The notes below the pieces were generated by a model, which had not been told where the DNA came from, did no database searches, and saw only the letters and a list, made by a program, of their open reading frames with translations. From Massilia polaris (GTDB taxonomy: Bacteria > Pseudomonadota > Gammaproteobacteria > Burkholderiales > Burkholderiaceae_D), in assembly GCF_012927275.1 (NCBI RefSeq), contig NZ_JABBGG010000002.1, forward strand, positions 124,001-188,000: 64,000 nucleotides of DNA, in the 5' to 3' direction. Shown here in pieces: positions 43,068-54,630 of the stretch (the first letter of the stretch is position 1; every line of letters begins with the position of its first letter). A program made the position numbers and the translations under genes.

Positions 43068-43096
43068 TTCCAAAGCACGTGCTTTGCGTCTATAAT
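43068..43096 (+). promoter_or_regulatory. Sigma-70 promoter of the cytochrome c gene, with palindrome in spacer
   Basis: A perfect TATAAT (43091-43096) with a weak -35 (TTCCAA, 43068-43073) at 17 bp. The 16-bp perfect palindrome CAAAGCACGTGCTTTG (43071-43086) overlaps the -35 element and spacer and could be an operator. The ATG is 57 bp downstream. Confidence 0.6.
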
Positions 43097-43152
43097 CGCG
43101 GGTTTGGCGGGCTTTTTCGCCTTGCAGCTTTGAAAATTGGTTTAAGGACATC

Positions 43153-44037
43153 ATGAGCGACGCACACAACGAACACTACTCCCCTATCCGGACTCCTGGC
43201 CAGCTTGCAGCTGCTGTCGCTGCCTTCTTCCTGGTCACCGTCATCGGCATCATCCTGCTGGTGTCCTTCGTCACCACCGGCACGCTGGAAGGCGCCGGGA
43301 CCGATAGCCAGAGCGCCGACGCAGTCGCGACCCGTCTGGCGCCCGTCGCTGACGAAGGCTTCACCCTGAAAGATGTCAACGCGCCTAAAGTATTGCTCGC
43401 TGGCGACGCGGTCTACACCGCTAACTGCGCGGCCTGCCACACCAGCGGCGCCGCCGGTGCTCCTAAGCTCGGCGACGCCGGCGGCTGGGGCGCACGCATC
43501 GCCCAGGGTTACGACACCTTGGTCAAGCACGCGGTCGAAGGTATCCGCGCGATGCCTGCCAAAGGCGGCAATCCTGACCTGGACGACGTGGAAGTGGCAC
43601 GCGCTGTCGTCTACATGGCCAACAAGAGCGGCGCTTCGTTCAAGGAGCCAGCAGTTCCGGCACCAGCTGCAGCGCCGGCGGCAGCAACTGCTGAAGCAGC
43701 GCCTGCCGCAGCTGCACCAGCCGCCGAGGCGCCGGTTGCCGCTCCTGCCGCTGCCGCAGCGGCCGCAGCACCTGCCACGCTGTCGGCCGACGCAGGCAAG
43801 AACATCTACACCGCTTCGTGCGCAGCTTGCCACGGCGCCGGCATCGCAGGCGCACCTAAGCTGGGTGACAAGGCCAATTGGGCCGCACGCATCAAGCAAG
43901 GCGACGCAGTGATGTACGAGCACGCGATCAAGGGCTTCATGGGCAAAGCCGGCATGATGCCTCCAAAAGGCGGCTCGACCGCTTCGGACGCTGAAGTCAA
44001 GGCAGCAGTCGACTACATGGTCGCCTCGTCCAAGTAA
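43153..44037 (+). CDS. Diheme cytochrome c5-type protein
   Basis: A 294-residue protein with an N-terminal anchor (LAAAVAAFFLVTVIGIILLVSFV, about residues 17-39) and two class I cytochrome c domains. Each has a CAACH heme site (about residues 93-97 and 217-221) and an axial Met region (GIRAMPAKGG and AGMMPPKGG). An Ala/Pro-rich linker of about 45 residues joins them. It is expected in the periplasm as an electron carrier to a terminal oxidase. A terminator follows immediately. Confidence 0.9.
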   Translation: MSDAHNEHYSPIRTPGQLAAAVAAFFLVTVIGIILLVSFVTTGTLEGAGTDSQSADAVATRLAPVADEGFTLKDVNAPKVLLAGDAVYTANCAACHTSGAAGAPKLGDAGGWGARIAQGYDTLVKHAVEGIRAMPAKGGNPDLDDVEVARAVVYMANKSGASFKEPAVPAPAAAPAAATAEAAPAAAAPAAEAPVAAPAAAAAAAAPATLSADAGKNIYTASCAACHGAGIAGAPKLGDKANWAARIKQGDAVMYEHAIKGFMGKAGMMPPKGGSTASDAEVKAAVDYMVASSK

Positions 44038-44056
44038 GACGCTCCAGGCTTCGATG

Positions 44057-44083
44057 AAACCGCCCAGCAAGGCGGTTTTTTTT
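44057..44083 (+). terminator. Rho-independent terminator after the cytochrome gene
   Basis: AAACCGCC and GGCGGTTT arms enclose the loop CAGCAA region and lead into eight T, 20 bp after the stop codon. Confidence 0.9.
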
Positions 44084-44150
44084 GGTCCCTCGTTTTGTCG
44101 CATCATTCGGCGGATGACGCGCTTCGCGCTCTTCCGCCCTGCCAAAAATA

Positions 44151-44185
44151 AAAAAGCCGCTTCGGGAAGTGAAGAAGCGGCTTTT
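44151..44185 (-). terminator. Rho-independent terminator of the M13 peptidase gene
   Basis: On the minus strand AAAAGCCGCTTC pairs with GAAGCGGCTTTT around a short loop, followed by T-rich sequence, 20 bp after the stop codon. Confidence 0.88.
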
Positions 44186-44204
44186 GCTTTTCAGCGGACA
44201 GCGG

Positions 44205-46247
44205 TTACCAGATGGTGACGCGGTCTTTCGGCGCCAGGTACATCTTGTCGCCTTCCTTGACGTCGAACGCTTCGTAGAAGCCGTGCTGGTTGCGCATCGT
44301 GCCGTTGGCGCGGAACTGGCCCGGCGAGTGCGGGTCGGTCTTGACCTGGACGATCTGCGCCGCTTCACGCATCTTCATGCGCCATACCTGGCCGAAGCCC
44401 ATGTAGAAGCGCTGGTCGCCGGTCAGGCCGTCGATTACCGGCGCTGGCTTGCCGCCCAGGGACAGCTTGTAGGCCTTGTACGCAATCGCCACGCCGGAGT
44501 TGTCGCCGATGTTCTCACCAAGAGTCAGCGCGCCGTTGACGTTATAGCCAGGCAGTGGGCTGAAGGCGTTGTACTGCGCGACCAGCGCGTCGGCCTTGGC
44601 CTGGAACTTGGCGCGGTCTTCGGCCGTCCACCAGTCGCGCAGGTTGCCGTCGCCATCGGACTGGCTGCCCTTGTCGTCGAAGCCGTGGCTGATCTCATGG
44701 CCAATCACCGCGCCGATCGCGCCGTAGTTGACCGCGTCATCCGCGCGCATGTCGAAGAACGGCGGCTGCAGGATCGAAGCCGGGAACACGATCTCGTTCA
44801 TCGTCGAGCTGTAGTACGCGTTCACGGTCTGCGGCGTCATGCCCCATTCGGTGCGGTCGATCGGCTTGCCCAGCTTGTTGACGTTGCGCTTGTAACCGAA
44901 GGTGCGGGCACGCATGACATTGCCAACCAGGTCGGTGCGGTCGACGCTGAGGGTCGAATAGTCGCGCCATTTTTCGGTGTAGCCGATCTTCGGCGTGAAC
45001 TTGGCAAGCTTGGCTTGCGCTTCCTTCTTGGTCTCAGGGCCCATCCAGTCGAGCGTGTCGATGCTCTGGCGGTAGGCTTCGAGCAGGTTTTTGACCAGGA
45101 CTTCCATGCGCGCCTTGCGCTCGGCCGGGAAGTGCTGGCCGACATACAGCTTGCCGACCGCTTCGCCCATCGCGGTTTCTACGGTCGCGACGCCGGTTTT
45201 CCAGCGCGGCTGGTTTTCGGCGATGCCGTTCAGCGCGGTGCCGTAAAACGCGAAGTTTGCATCGACGAACGATTTCGACATGAACTCGGAATAACCGCGC
45301 AGCAGTTGCCACTCGAAGTAGGACTTCAGGGTCGCGAGGTCGGTCTTGGCGACTACTTCGTTAAAGCCTTTCAGGTAGCTTGGCTGGTTGACGATGACGT
45401 AGTCGACCTTGTTGGCGATGCCGGCCGCGGCCAGCGCCGACTTCCATTCGTAGCCAGGGGTCAGTTCGGCGAGCTTCGCGATGTCGACCTTGTTGTAGCG
45501 CTTGACCGGGTCGCGGTTGTCGACCTTGGTCCACTGGACTTCGGCCAGCTGCGTTTCGAAGGCCAGGATGGCTTTCGCGGCGGCGGCGGCGTTCTTCTCG
45601 CCGGCCATCGCCAGCGTCGTCTCGATGTGCTTCTCGTACTTCGCGCGGGCTTCGCCCAGCTTGGCGTCGTCCAGTTTCAGGTAGTAGTCGCGGTCCGGCA
45701 TGCCAAGGCCGCTCTGGGTGACGTAGGCCGCGTAGCGGGTCGATTCGCGTGCGTCCTGCGCGATGTAGATCCCGTACGGAACCGACACGCCGATCTGCGA
45801 CAGGTGCGCGATCATCGCCGGCACTGCCTTCTTGTCGCGCAGGCCGCGGATGCGCTGCAGCTCACCGGTCAGCGGCTTGTAGCCAAGCTTTTCCAGGCGC
45901 GCTTCATCCATGAAGCTGGCGTACAGGTCGCCGATCTTGCGGGTTTCCGAACCTGCCTTGGCGCCCTTGTCCTTCTGCGCGGTCTCGATCAGCGCCAGCA
46001 GCTGCGGCTGGGTGTCGTCGCGCAGCTTGGCGAAGCTGCCCCAGCTCGATTTGTCGGCCGGGATCTCGGTCGCCTTCAGCCACTTGCCGTTCAGGTGCAC
46101 GAAGAAATCGTCCGCCGCGCGCACGGTCGGGTCGATGTACTGCACGTCGATGCCCGAGATCGGGCCGGCAGGCTTGGCGACGTCGGCCGCGCTGGCAAAG
46201 GCGGCGATCAGGCTCAGGGACAGGGTAGTCAGCAAATGTCGTTTCAC
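44205..46247 (-). CDS. M13-family zinc metallopeptidase (PepO/neprilysin-like)
   Basis: A 680-residue exported peptidase. The signal peptide is MKRHLLTTLSLSLIAAFASA. NAYYSSTMNEIVFPASILQPPFF precedes the zinc site VIGHEISHGFDDKG, and GENIGDNSGVAIAY supplies the third zinc ligand. The C-terminus PKDRVTIW matches the usual conserved ending of M13 enzymes. The start is GTG at 46247 with AAGGA 8 bases upstream. It is likely periplasmic and cleaves peptides. It is next to, but probably not in an operon with, the TonB receptor gene (80-bp gap). Confidence 0.93.
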   Translation of the reverse strand: MKRHLLTTLSLSLIAAFASAADVAKPAGPISGIDVQYIDPTVRAADDFFVHLNGKWLKATEIPADKSSWGSFAKLRDDTQPQLLALIETAQKDKGAKAGSETRKIGDLYASFMDEARLEKLGYKPLTGELQRIRGLRDKKAVPAMIAHLSQIGVSVPYGIYIAQDARESTRYAAYVTQSGLGMPDRDYYLKLDDAKLGEARAKYEKHIETTLAMAGEKNAAAAAKAILAFETQLAEVQWTKVDNRDPVKRYNKVDIAKLAELTPGYEWKSALAAAGIANKVDYVIVNQPSYLKGFNEVVAKTDLATLKSYFEWQLLRGYSEFMSKSFVDANFAFYGTALNGIAENQPRWKTGVATVETAMGEAVGKLYVGQHFPAERKARMEVLVKNLLEAYRQSIDTLDWMGPETKKEAQAKLAKFTPKIGYTEKWRDYSTLSVDRTDLVGNVMRARTFGYKRNVNKLGKPIDRTEWGMTPQTVNAYYSSTMNEIVFPASILQPPFFDMRADDAVNYGAIGAVIGHEISHGFDDKGSQSDGDGNLRDWWTAEDRAKFQAKADALVAQYNAFSPLPGYNVNGALTLGENIGDNSGVAIAYKAYKLSLGGKPAPVIDGLTGDQRFYMGFGQVWRMKMREAAQIVQVKTDPHSPGQFRANGTMRNQHGFYEAFDVKEGDKMYLAPKDRVTIW

Positions 46248-46327
46248 AGGATTGTCCTTATGGGTCTTGGAAAAAAGGCTCGTGGCCGCGGGTGCGTCTC
46301 GGGCAGGGTCTCCACCTGCCCGCTTTA

Positions 46328-48541
46328 CTACAGTTTCATCTCAAGCTTAACACTCACGCTCGGGTAGCTGCGAGCCGCCGTGAAGGAGGTCTGCGCCAGG
46401 CCGCCGGTGTAAACGACGCGGCCAGTGTCGTAGTCTTCGCCAAGCAGGTTGCTGCCCGAGACCCGCAGATGCACGTCCGGCGTGAATTTCCACAGGCCGT
46501 ACAGGTCGAGCTGGCGCTTCGGGCCGGTGCTCACACGCTCGGTCAGGCTGGTCTGCACTTCGATCGCAGGGGTCCAGTTAAAGCCGCCGCCGACGGTCAG
46601 CGGCACCGCCTTGAGGCGGTAGTCGAAGCCGATGTTGGCGGTCTGCTCGGCCTGCTGGTCGAGCCGGTTGTCCGGACCCGGAATGCCTTCGACGTCGGAC
46701 CAGAAGCGGCTGTAATTGGCGCGGAAGTCGACGTCGGGCGCGTCGGTCATCAGCTCGGCCAGCTGGAACTTGGCCTCCAGTTCGATGCCGCTGGTGCGCG
46801 CGCTGCCGATGTTGGCCGGGCTGGATACCCAGCGGCCGTTGCGCAGGCTGATCTCGCGGCGCATCAGCTTGTCGATGTTGCGAACGAAGGCGCTGGCCGA
46901 CACGATGCCGTTGCGGCCGAGGTAGTGCTCGTACGCGAGGTCGATGCCCTTGGCCAGTTCCGGCTTCAGGTCAGGATTGCCGATGCGGTCAGGGCGCGTG
47001 GCGCTGTTCAGGCGCGAGAAGGTCGGCGCCGCGATCAGGTCATTCAGGTCGGGCGACTTGTAGCTATGCGTGTAGCTGGCGCGGACCTGGTCCTTTTCGG
47101 AACCCGGGATGCGCCACACCGTATGCAGCACCGGGCTGAAAACGCTGGTGTTGTTCTCGACGTCGGTGCCGGCGCGGGTGCTTTCGGTGCGGATGCCTTC
47201 CCAGCGCAGGCCGAAGTATGCCGACCAGGTTTTGCTGATGTCCCACTCGTCCTGCACGAAGGCGGCGATGCGGCGGGTGTCGGCCGACAGGTCGGAGCCG
47301 GAATCCTCGAACTGCGGCAGGCCGTTGTCGAGCGATACGCGGGTGGTGCTGCGGCTGCCGGTTTCGACATCCCAGCCCGCGGCCAGCGTGTGACCGGTGC
47401 CTGCCGGTTTGGTGTATTTGCCGCCGAAGCTGAAGCTGGTGCTGCGCGATTCGTCGCCGTCGAAGAAGCGGTCGGTCAGCGCGCCATCGCCGCCGTAGTG
47501 GTAGCGCTCGGACTCGCTTTCGCTGCGCCCGCCGCCGAGGCCGAACTTGACGTCGGCCTTGGCGCCGCCTTCGAAACGGTGGACCCAGTTGCCGAAGCCG
47601 CGCGTGAAGGTGGAGGTGGCGTCCGACACGCCCTGCGACAGCGCGTACTCCGGCGCCACCAGTCCGATCCGCTGCGCCAGCACGCTATCGGTGGTGCCGA
47701 CGCTCTTCGCGTGCATCAGGAACTGCTGGTAGGTCAGCGTGTCGCCGTTCTCGAACTTGTACGAGACGCGCGGGCCGAGGTGCAGGCGGGTCGAGCGGCG
47801 CTCGCCGCTGCCGAAGATCTCCTGTTCCTTCTGGATATCGCCGCTCTCAAGGATGTCCTGGTCGAACGAGTAGCTTTCGTCGCGCTCGCGGCGCACGCCG
47901 GCCGAGCCGTTCAGCAGCCATGTCAGCGCGCCCTGTTTGCCGGGAACCGTCAGCGACACGTCCGGGCTGTGCAGGCCGTTCTCGATACTGTCGGTGACGC
48001 GCAGCTGGATGTCCTTCTGCTGGTAGCCCTCGCGCAGCACGATGTTGATGGTGCCGGCGATGGCGCGCGTGGAGAATTCGGCCACCGGGCCGCGCATGAC
48101 CTCGATGCGCTCGACCTGGTCGGGCGCCAGCGATTCCAGCGAAAAGCCCGGAGGCGGACGCTCGCCGTTGACCAGCATCTGGGTGTAGCCGCTGCCAAGG
48201 CCGCGCATGCGTACGCCGCCGCCGCCGCGTCCCGGCGCGCCGCCCATCGTCACGCCAGGCAGGCGCTTGAGAATTTCGCCGACATTGCTGTCGCCGTTGC
48301 GGTCCAGTTCTTCGCGTCCGAAGATCATCTTGCCTGCGGTTGAATTGCGGCGCGCCTCGGTGTCGTTGGCGCGGCTGCCGGTGACGGTCACCTGCTGCAG
48401 CTTGTTGGCGGCAGCGGCGGGAGCCGCGGGTGCGGTGTCAGGCGCCGGCTGGGCGGCGACGGCGCTTGTCACTTGCGCCACGGCGTAGCCTGCGGCGCCG
48501 TTCAGCAGCGCTGCACAGGCAATGGGAATTATTTTTTTCAT
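46328..48541 (-). CDS. TonB-dependent outer-membrane receptor
   Basis: A 737-residue receptor. A signal peptide (KKIIPIACAALLNGAAGYAVA) leads to an Ala/Pro-rich stretch, a TonB box-like QQVTVTGSRAND and a plug domain with GEILKRLPGVTMGG, VRMRGLGSGYTQMLVNGERPPP and IEVMRGPVAEFSTRAIAGTINIVL. The 22-strand barrel ends in YPSVSVKLEMKL. The ATG at 48541 was chosen over an upstream start because the signal peptide begins there. Motifs resemble siderophore receptors, but the ligand is unknown. Confidence 0.92.
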   Translation of the reverse strand: MKKIIPIACAALLNGAAGYAVAQVTSAVAAQPAPDTAPAAPAAAANKLQQVTVTGSRANDTEARRNSTAGKMIFGREELDRNGDSNVGEILKRLPGVTMGGAPGRGGGGVRMRGLGSGYTQMLVNGERPPPGFSLESLAPDQVERIEVMRGPVAEFSTRAIAGTINIVLREGYQQKDIQLRVTDSIENGLHSPDVSLTVPGKQGALTWLLNGSAGVRRERDESYSFDQDILESGDIQKEQEIFGSGERRSTRLHLGPRVSYKFENGDTLTYQQFLMHAKSVGTTDSVLAQRIGLVAPEYALSQGVSDATSTFTRGFGNWVHRFEGGAKADVKFGLGGGRSESESERYHYGGDGALTDRFFDGDESRSTSFSFGGKYTKPAGTGHTLAAGWDVETGSRSTTRVSLDNGLPQFEDSGSDLSADTRRIAAFVQDEWDISKTWSAYFGLRWEGIRTESTRAGTDVENNTSVFSPVLHTVWRIPGSEKDQVRASYTHSYKSPDLNDLIAAPTFSRLNSATRPDRIGNPDLKPELAKGIDLAYEHYLGRNGIVSASAFVRNIDKLMRREISLRNGRWVSSPANIGSARTSGIELEAKFQLAELMTDAPDVDFRANYSRFWSDVEGIPGPDNRLDQQAEQTANIGFDYRLKAVPLTVGGGFNWTPAIEVQTSLTERVSTGPKRQLDLYGLWKFTPDVHLRVSGSNLLGEDYDTGRVVYTGGLAQTSFTAARSYPSVSVKLEMKL

Positions 48542-48811
48542 TGGGCCATTCAAAATAGGTACCGCAAGCGGAGGCGGAATATGCACGCCCCACGCAGGGA
48601 TGGTGGGATGATCGCATTCTAGCTTCTGTTACCTTCCCGCAAATGCGCGGCAGCCGTTTTTTACTTTTCGATACAGAACGACACAATGTATGCATGCGCT
48701 AAGGCGCCGTTGCTTGCACGGCCGTGCGCGCTTGAGGGAATCGGGTTTATACTGGACCGTGCGCGGACTCAGGCGCAAACATTGAATTTCTAGCATCGGT
48801 CAGGTGATCTC

Positions 48812-50260
48812 ATGGGCTCAACACTTAAAAATACCAGCCTTGTCGGCCTGGGCGTCATCGCCGGCGTCGCAGTGTCGATGCAATTTTCCGCACTCGCGCA
48901 GCGCCCCGTCAATCCGGGCATGCCGCTCGAGGAGCTGCGCCAGCTGGCCGACGTTTACGGCCTGATCAAAAGCGATTACGTCGAATCGGTGCAGGACAAG
49001 AAGCTGCTGACCGACGCCATCTCCGGCATGGTCGCTTCGCTCGACCCGCATTCCGCCTATCTCGACAAGAAGGCCTTCCGCGAACTGCGCGAAGGCACCG
49101 AAGGCAAATTCGTCGGCCTCGGCATCGAGATCGCCGAAAGCGAGGAAGGCTATATCCGCATCGTGTCGCCGATCGAGGATTCGCCCGCGTACCGCGCCGG
49201 CATCAAGGCGGGCGACCTGATCACCCGCATCAATTCGGTGCCGATCCAGGGCCTCGCCATCGACGAGGCGATCAAGAAGATGCGCGGCGAGCCGAAGACC
49301 AACGTCAACCTGACCATCCTGCGCAAGGACGCGCCGCAGCCGCTGGCATTCACGATCATGCGCGAGGAGATCGTGCAGAAGAGCGTCAAGGGCAAGATCG
49401 TCGAACCGGGCTACGCATGGCTGCGCATCTCGCAGTTCCAGGAGCCGACCGTGGACGACATGGCCGCCAAGATCACGGCCCTGTACAAGCAGGACCCGAA
49501 CCTGAAAGGCCTGGTGCTCGACCTGCGCAACGATCCGGGCGGCCTGCTGCAGGGCGCCATTGGCGTGTCCGCGGCCTTCCTGCCGAAGGACGCCGAAATC
49601 GTCTCGACCAACGGCCAGCTGCCCGACTCGAAGCAAAGCTTCTACGGCCGCGCCGAATACTATGCGCTGAGCGACAACGACGCGCTGGCGCGCCTGCCGC
49701 TGGCGATCAAGAATGTACCGATGGTGGTGCTGGTGAATACGGGTTCGGCGTCGGCGTCGGAAATCGTGGCCGGCGCGCTGCAGGACTACAAGCGCGCCAT
49801 CGTGATGGGCAGCCAGACTTTCGGCAAGGGCTCGGTACAGACCGTGCGCCCGCTGACCAACGACACCGCAGTCAAGCTGACCACCGCGCGCTACTACACG
49901 CCGAAGGGACGTTCGATCCAGGCCAAAGGCATCGCGCCCGACCTGCAGGTGGATGAACACGCGGATGGGGACGGGCTGAATGGCCTGCGCATGCGCGAGG
50001 CGGACCTGGAAAAGCACCTGTCGAACGACCGCGACGAGGAAGCCGCGAGCGCGCGCAACGACGAGATGGAAGAGCAGATGCGCATCCTCGCGATCGAGCG
50101 CAAGCGCGGGCCGCTCGAATATGGCAGCACTGGCGACTTCCAGCTGAAGCAGGCGTTGAACCACCTGAAAGGCTTGCCGGTCCAGCTGTCCACGACGCAG
50201 GCGAAGACCACGCTGGCCCACCAGGCGGCCAAGCCGGCGGCGGCGGCTTCCAGGCCCTGA
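48812..50260 (+). CDS. ctpA: S41-family C-terminal processing protease
   Basis: A 482-residue periplasmic protease. The N-terminus has one hydrophobic segment (SLVGLGVIAGVAVSMQFSALA). A PDZ domain has EDSPAYRAGIKAGDLI. The Ser-Lys dyad is in NTGSASASEIVAGAL and SQTFGKGSVQTV. GKIVEPGYAWLRISQF and LDLRNDPGGLL are also family motifs. The last 90 residues form a charged then Ala/Pro-rich tail. Tail-specific proteases of this type process C-termini of exported proteins. Confidence 0.92.
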   Translation: MGSTLKNTSLVGLGVIAGVAVSMQFSALAQRPVNPGMPLEELRQLADVYGLIKSDYVESVQDKKLLTDAISGMVASLDPHSAYLDKKAFRELREGTEGKFVGLGIEIAESEEGYIRIVSPIEDSPAYRAGIKAGDLITRINSVPIQGLAIDEAIKKMRGEPKTNVNLTILRKDAPQPLAFTIMREEIVQKSVKGKIVEPGYAWLRISQFQEPTVDDMAAKITALYKQDPNLKGLVLDLRNDPGGLLQGAIGVSAAFLPKDAEIVSTNGQLPDSKQSFYGRAEYYALSDNDALARLPLAIKNVPMVVLVNTGSASASEIVAGALQDYKRAIVMGSQTFGKGSVQTVRPLTNDTAVKLTTARYYTPKGRSIQAKGIAPDLQVDEHADGDGLNGLRMREADLEKHLSNDRDEEAASARNDEMEEQMRILAIERKRGPLEYGSTGDFQLKQALNHLKGLPVQLSTTQAKTTLAHQAAKPAAAASRP

Positions 50261-50278
50261 CAGGTCCGGACTGTTCTT

Positions 50279-50307
50279 TTGTCCGGGCTAAGACAGGCGT
50301 GTAAAAT
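50279..50307 (+). promoter_or_regulatory. Sigma-70 promoter of the FabH-like gene
   Basis: TTGTCC (50279-50284) and TAAAAT (50302-50307) have 17 bp between them, 50 bp before the ATG at 50358. Confidence 0.55.
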
Positions 50308-50357
50308 CATCCCGCCTGCCGGGCACGTCCCGGCTTACCTAATTTGAAAGTCTCCCT

Positions 50358-51479
50358 ATGAAAAAAGTCGTCATCAGCGGCACTGGCCTTTTCACGCCGG
50401 CCAATTCGATCACGAATGAAGAGCTGGTCACCGCCTTCAACGGCTACGCCGAACTGTTCAACGCAGAAAACGCGCAGGCGATAGCGGAAGGCACGGTGAC
50501 CGCGATCGAACCGTCGAGCGCCGCCTTCATCGAAAAAGCGTCCGGCATCAAGTCGCGCTACGTGATGGAGAAGTCCGGCATCCTCGATCCAAAGCACATG
50601 ACCGCGCGCATTCCCGAGCGTGGCGACGACGAACTGTCGCTGCAAGCGGAAATCTGCGTCAGGGCCGCGCACCAGGCGCTCGACAACGCCGGCCGCGCCG
50701 CTGCCGACATCGACATGGTGGTGGTCGCCTGCAGCAACATGCAGCGCGCCTATCCGGCCATGGCCGTCGAAGTGCAGGAAGCGCTTGGCATCCAGGGCTT
50801 CGGTTTCGACATGAACGTGGCCTGTTCGTCGGCCACCTTCGGCATCCAGACCGCGATGTCGGCGGTCCAAAGCGGCCAGGCGCGCGCGGTGCTGGTGCTG
50901 AACCCGGAGATCACCAGCGGCCACCTCAATTTCCGCGACCGCGACAGCCACTTCATTTTTGGCGACGCCTGCACGGCGATCATCATCGAAGCGGAAGAGA
51001 CGGCGAAGGGCCGCCACCAGTTCGAGATTCTCGAATCGAAGCTCAAGACCCAGTTCTCGAACAACATCCGCAACAACTTCGGTTTCATGAACCGCTTCGA
51101 CGAGTCTGGCGTGGGCAAGGCCGACAAGCTGTTCCGCCAGCAGGGCCGCAAGGTATTCAAGGAAGTGTGCCCGATGGCCGCCGAGATGATCAAGGAGACG
51201 GTGGAACGCGCGGGCCTGCAGGTATCGGACATTTCGCGCTTCTGGCTGCACCAGGCGAACCTGAACATGAACCAGCTGATCGCGCGCATGCTGCTCGGCC
51301 GCGACGCCGGGCCGGACGAGGCGCCTGTGATCCTCGACACCTACGCGAATACTTCGTCGGCGGGGTCGATCATCGCGTTCCACACGCACCATGAGGACAT
51401 GCCGTCGGGTGCGAATGGCGTGATCTGCTCGTTTGGCGCCGGCTATTCGATTGGCTGCGTGGTAGTGCGAAAAAAATAA
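50358..51479 (+). CDS. Beta-ketoacyl-ACP synthase III-like protein
   Basis: A 373-residue thiolase-fold condensing enzyme. Catalytic residues are Cys near residue 156 ([10 protein letters not shown]), His in [12 protein letters not shown] and Asn in [10 protein letters not shown]. It is about 55 residues longer than the housekeeping FabH because of an inserted loop near residue 30-80. The longer form matches FabH-related proteins annotated as FabH2 or FabY-like, so it may start fatty acid synthesis from a different acyl group. It stands alone between ctpA and a convergent reductase gene. Confidence 0.87.
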   Translation: MKKVVISGTGLFTPANSITNEELVTAFNGYAELFNAENAQAIAEGTVTAIEPSSAAFIEKASGIKSRYVMEKSGILDPKHMTARIPERGDDELSLQAEICVRAAHQALDNAGRAAADIDMVVVACSNMQRAYPAMAVEVQEALGIQGFGFDMNVACSSATFGIQTAMSAVQSGQARAVLVLNPEITSGHLNFRDRDSHFIFGDACTAIIIEAEETAKGRHQFEILESKLKTQFSNNIRNNFGFMNRFDESGVGKADKLFRQQGRKVFKEVCPMAAEMIKETVERAGLQVSDISRFWLHQANLNMNQLIARMLLGRDAGPDEAPVILDTYANTSSAGSIIAFHTHHEDMPSGANGVICSFGAGYSIGCVVVRKK

Positions 51480-51488
51480 TCGAACCGT

Positions 51489-51524
51489 CGTTCCCGCGGA
51501 CGCCTCGGCGGCCCTGCGGGAACG
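51489..51524. terminator. Hairpin between convergent genes
   Basis: A perfect 9-bp inverted repeat (CGTTCCCGC at 51489-51497, GCGGGAACG at 51516-51524) lies between two convergent genes. It has no T-run on either side. It resembles the repeat at 57450-57526 and may be a short dispersed palindrome acting as a terminator. Confidence 0.5.
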
Positions 51525-51527
51525 GCG

Positions 51528-53627
<2,100 letters not shown>

Positions 53628-53635
53628 CTAGCCTG

Positions 53636-54088
53636 TCAGGCTGCGTAGTAGTCGCGTCCGCGCAGCTCTGCGAAGCTTTCGGTATTCCCGATCCGCACCG
53701 TGACCGGGTTCATGCTCATTTTCGGCGACATCGCGCGCCATGCGAACAGCCATTCCTGCTCGTCGGCTTCGGCGCTGGACTTGGTAAACGCCGCGCCCAG
53801 TGCGGCCCGCACGCCGTATTCGACGGCGCCGTCGATGCCGGCCCAGTTGGGCAGCGTGCGCTGCACCGCGCGGTGCAGGCGCTCGCCGAATTCCTCGGTG
53901 TTGTGGATGACCAGGCAGCTGTCGGCCGTGTGCACGTCGAACAGCGACTTGTCCCAGGATCTGGAGAACGACAGGGTCAGGAAGTTATTCGCGGAGGTCA
54001 GCATGAACGCGCCTTCCTTCAGCGACAGTTCGAGTTCCGAACGCAGCGAGTAGCGGTACAGGGTCGGTGGGCGTTTGTAATCGTGCAT
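53636..54088 (-). CDS. Conserved hypothetical protein, 150 residues
   Basis: Not recognised. A soluble protein without signal peptide or membrane segment. It begins MHDYKRPPTLYRYSLRSELEL and has a central beta-rich stretch (FLTLSFSRSWDKSLFDVHTADSCLVI) followed by a helix (EEFGERLHRAVQRTLPNWAG). Codon use matches its neighbours and the reading frame is clean. It lies 15 bp after the DUF2721 gene and probably shares its transcript. Confidence 0.7.
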   Translation of the reverse strand: MHDYKRPPTLYRYSLRSELELSLKEGAFMLTSANNFLTLSFSRSWDKSLFDVHTADSCLVIHNTEEFGERLHRAVQRTLPNWAGIDGAVEYGVRAALGAAFTKSSAEADEQEWLFAWRAMSPKMSMNPVTVRIGNTESFAELRGRDYYAA

Positions 54089-54103
54089 AGATAATTTTTT
54101 CGG

Positions 54104-54562
54104 TTAAGAGCCATCGGCGCGCATGCGGCGCGGACGCATATGGCGCCGCGCGCGCATCGCCGTCGACGCAATGAAGATTTCGCGCAGCAGGTAGGCGAAG
54201 CTGCCAATGAGGGCGAACATGCCAAGCACGAACAGGCCGGCGACGTAGCGGTCGAGCGGCAGGTTGGTCGTGTCGCCGACAAACAGCAGCGCGATGACGA
54301 GGCAGATCAGGAACCCGCAGGTCGTGCTGAGCGTAATGGAGTAGTTGATCAGGTGCGAACGCCGGTCCAGCACGTCGAGTTCGTCGAAGTAGGGATCATG
54401 GGCGGCGATCTCGAGCCGGTCTTCCAGCACCCGCGAGCGGTCGATGATGCGCGCCAGCCGGTTGGTCAGCACCATCAGCATGGTGCACACGCCGGTCAGC
54501 AGGAATACCGGTGCAATCGCCAGCTGGATGACGTGGCCTATGTCGCTAATCTGGATGTTCAT
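54104..54562 (-). CDS. DUF2721-family inner-membrane protein
   Basis: A 152-residue membrane protein. It opens with DIGHVIQLAIAPVFLLTGVCTMLMVLTNRLARIIDRSR, the conserved DUF2721 start with first helix and TNRLARIIDR motif. Two further helices are near residues 82-98 (CGFLICLVIALLFVG) and 110-128. The C-terminal tail is arginine-rich. Function unknown. It is first of a two-gene unit. Confidence 0.85.
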   Translation of the reverse strand: MNIQISDIGHVIQLAIAPVFLLTGVCTMLMVLTNRLARIIDRSRVLEDRLEIAAHDPYFDELDVLDRRSHLINYSITLSTTCGFLICLVIALLFVGDTTNLPLDRYVAGLFVLGMFALIGSFAYLLREIFIASTAMRARRHMRPRRMRADGS

Positions 54563-54630
54563 GGGTAAGGCAACGTTGTTTTATCGGTCTTGTGGCGCTA
54601 GTGTATCAGGCGCCCCGGCCGGACAGGGGC

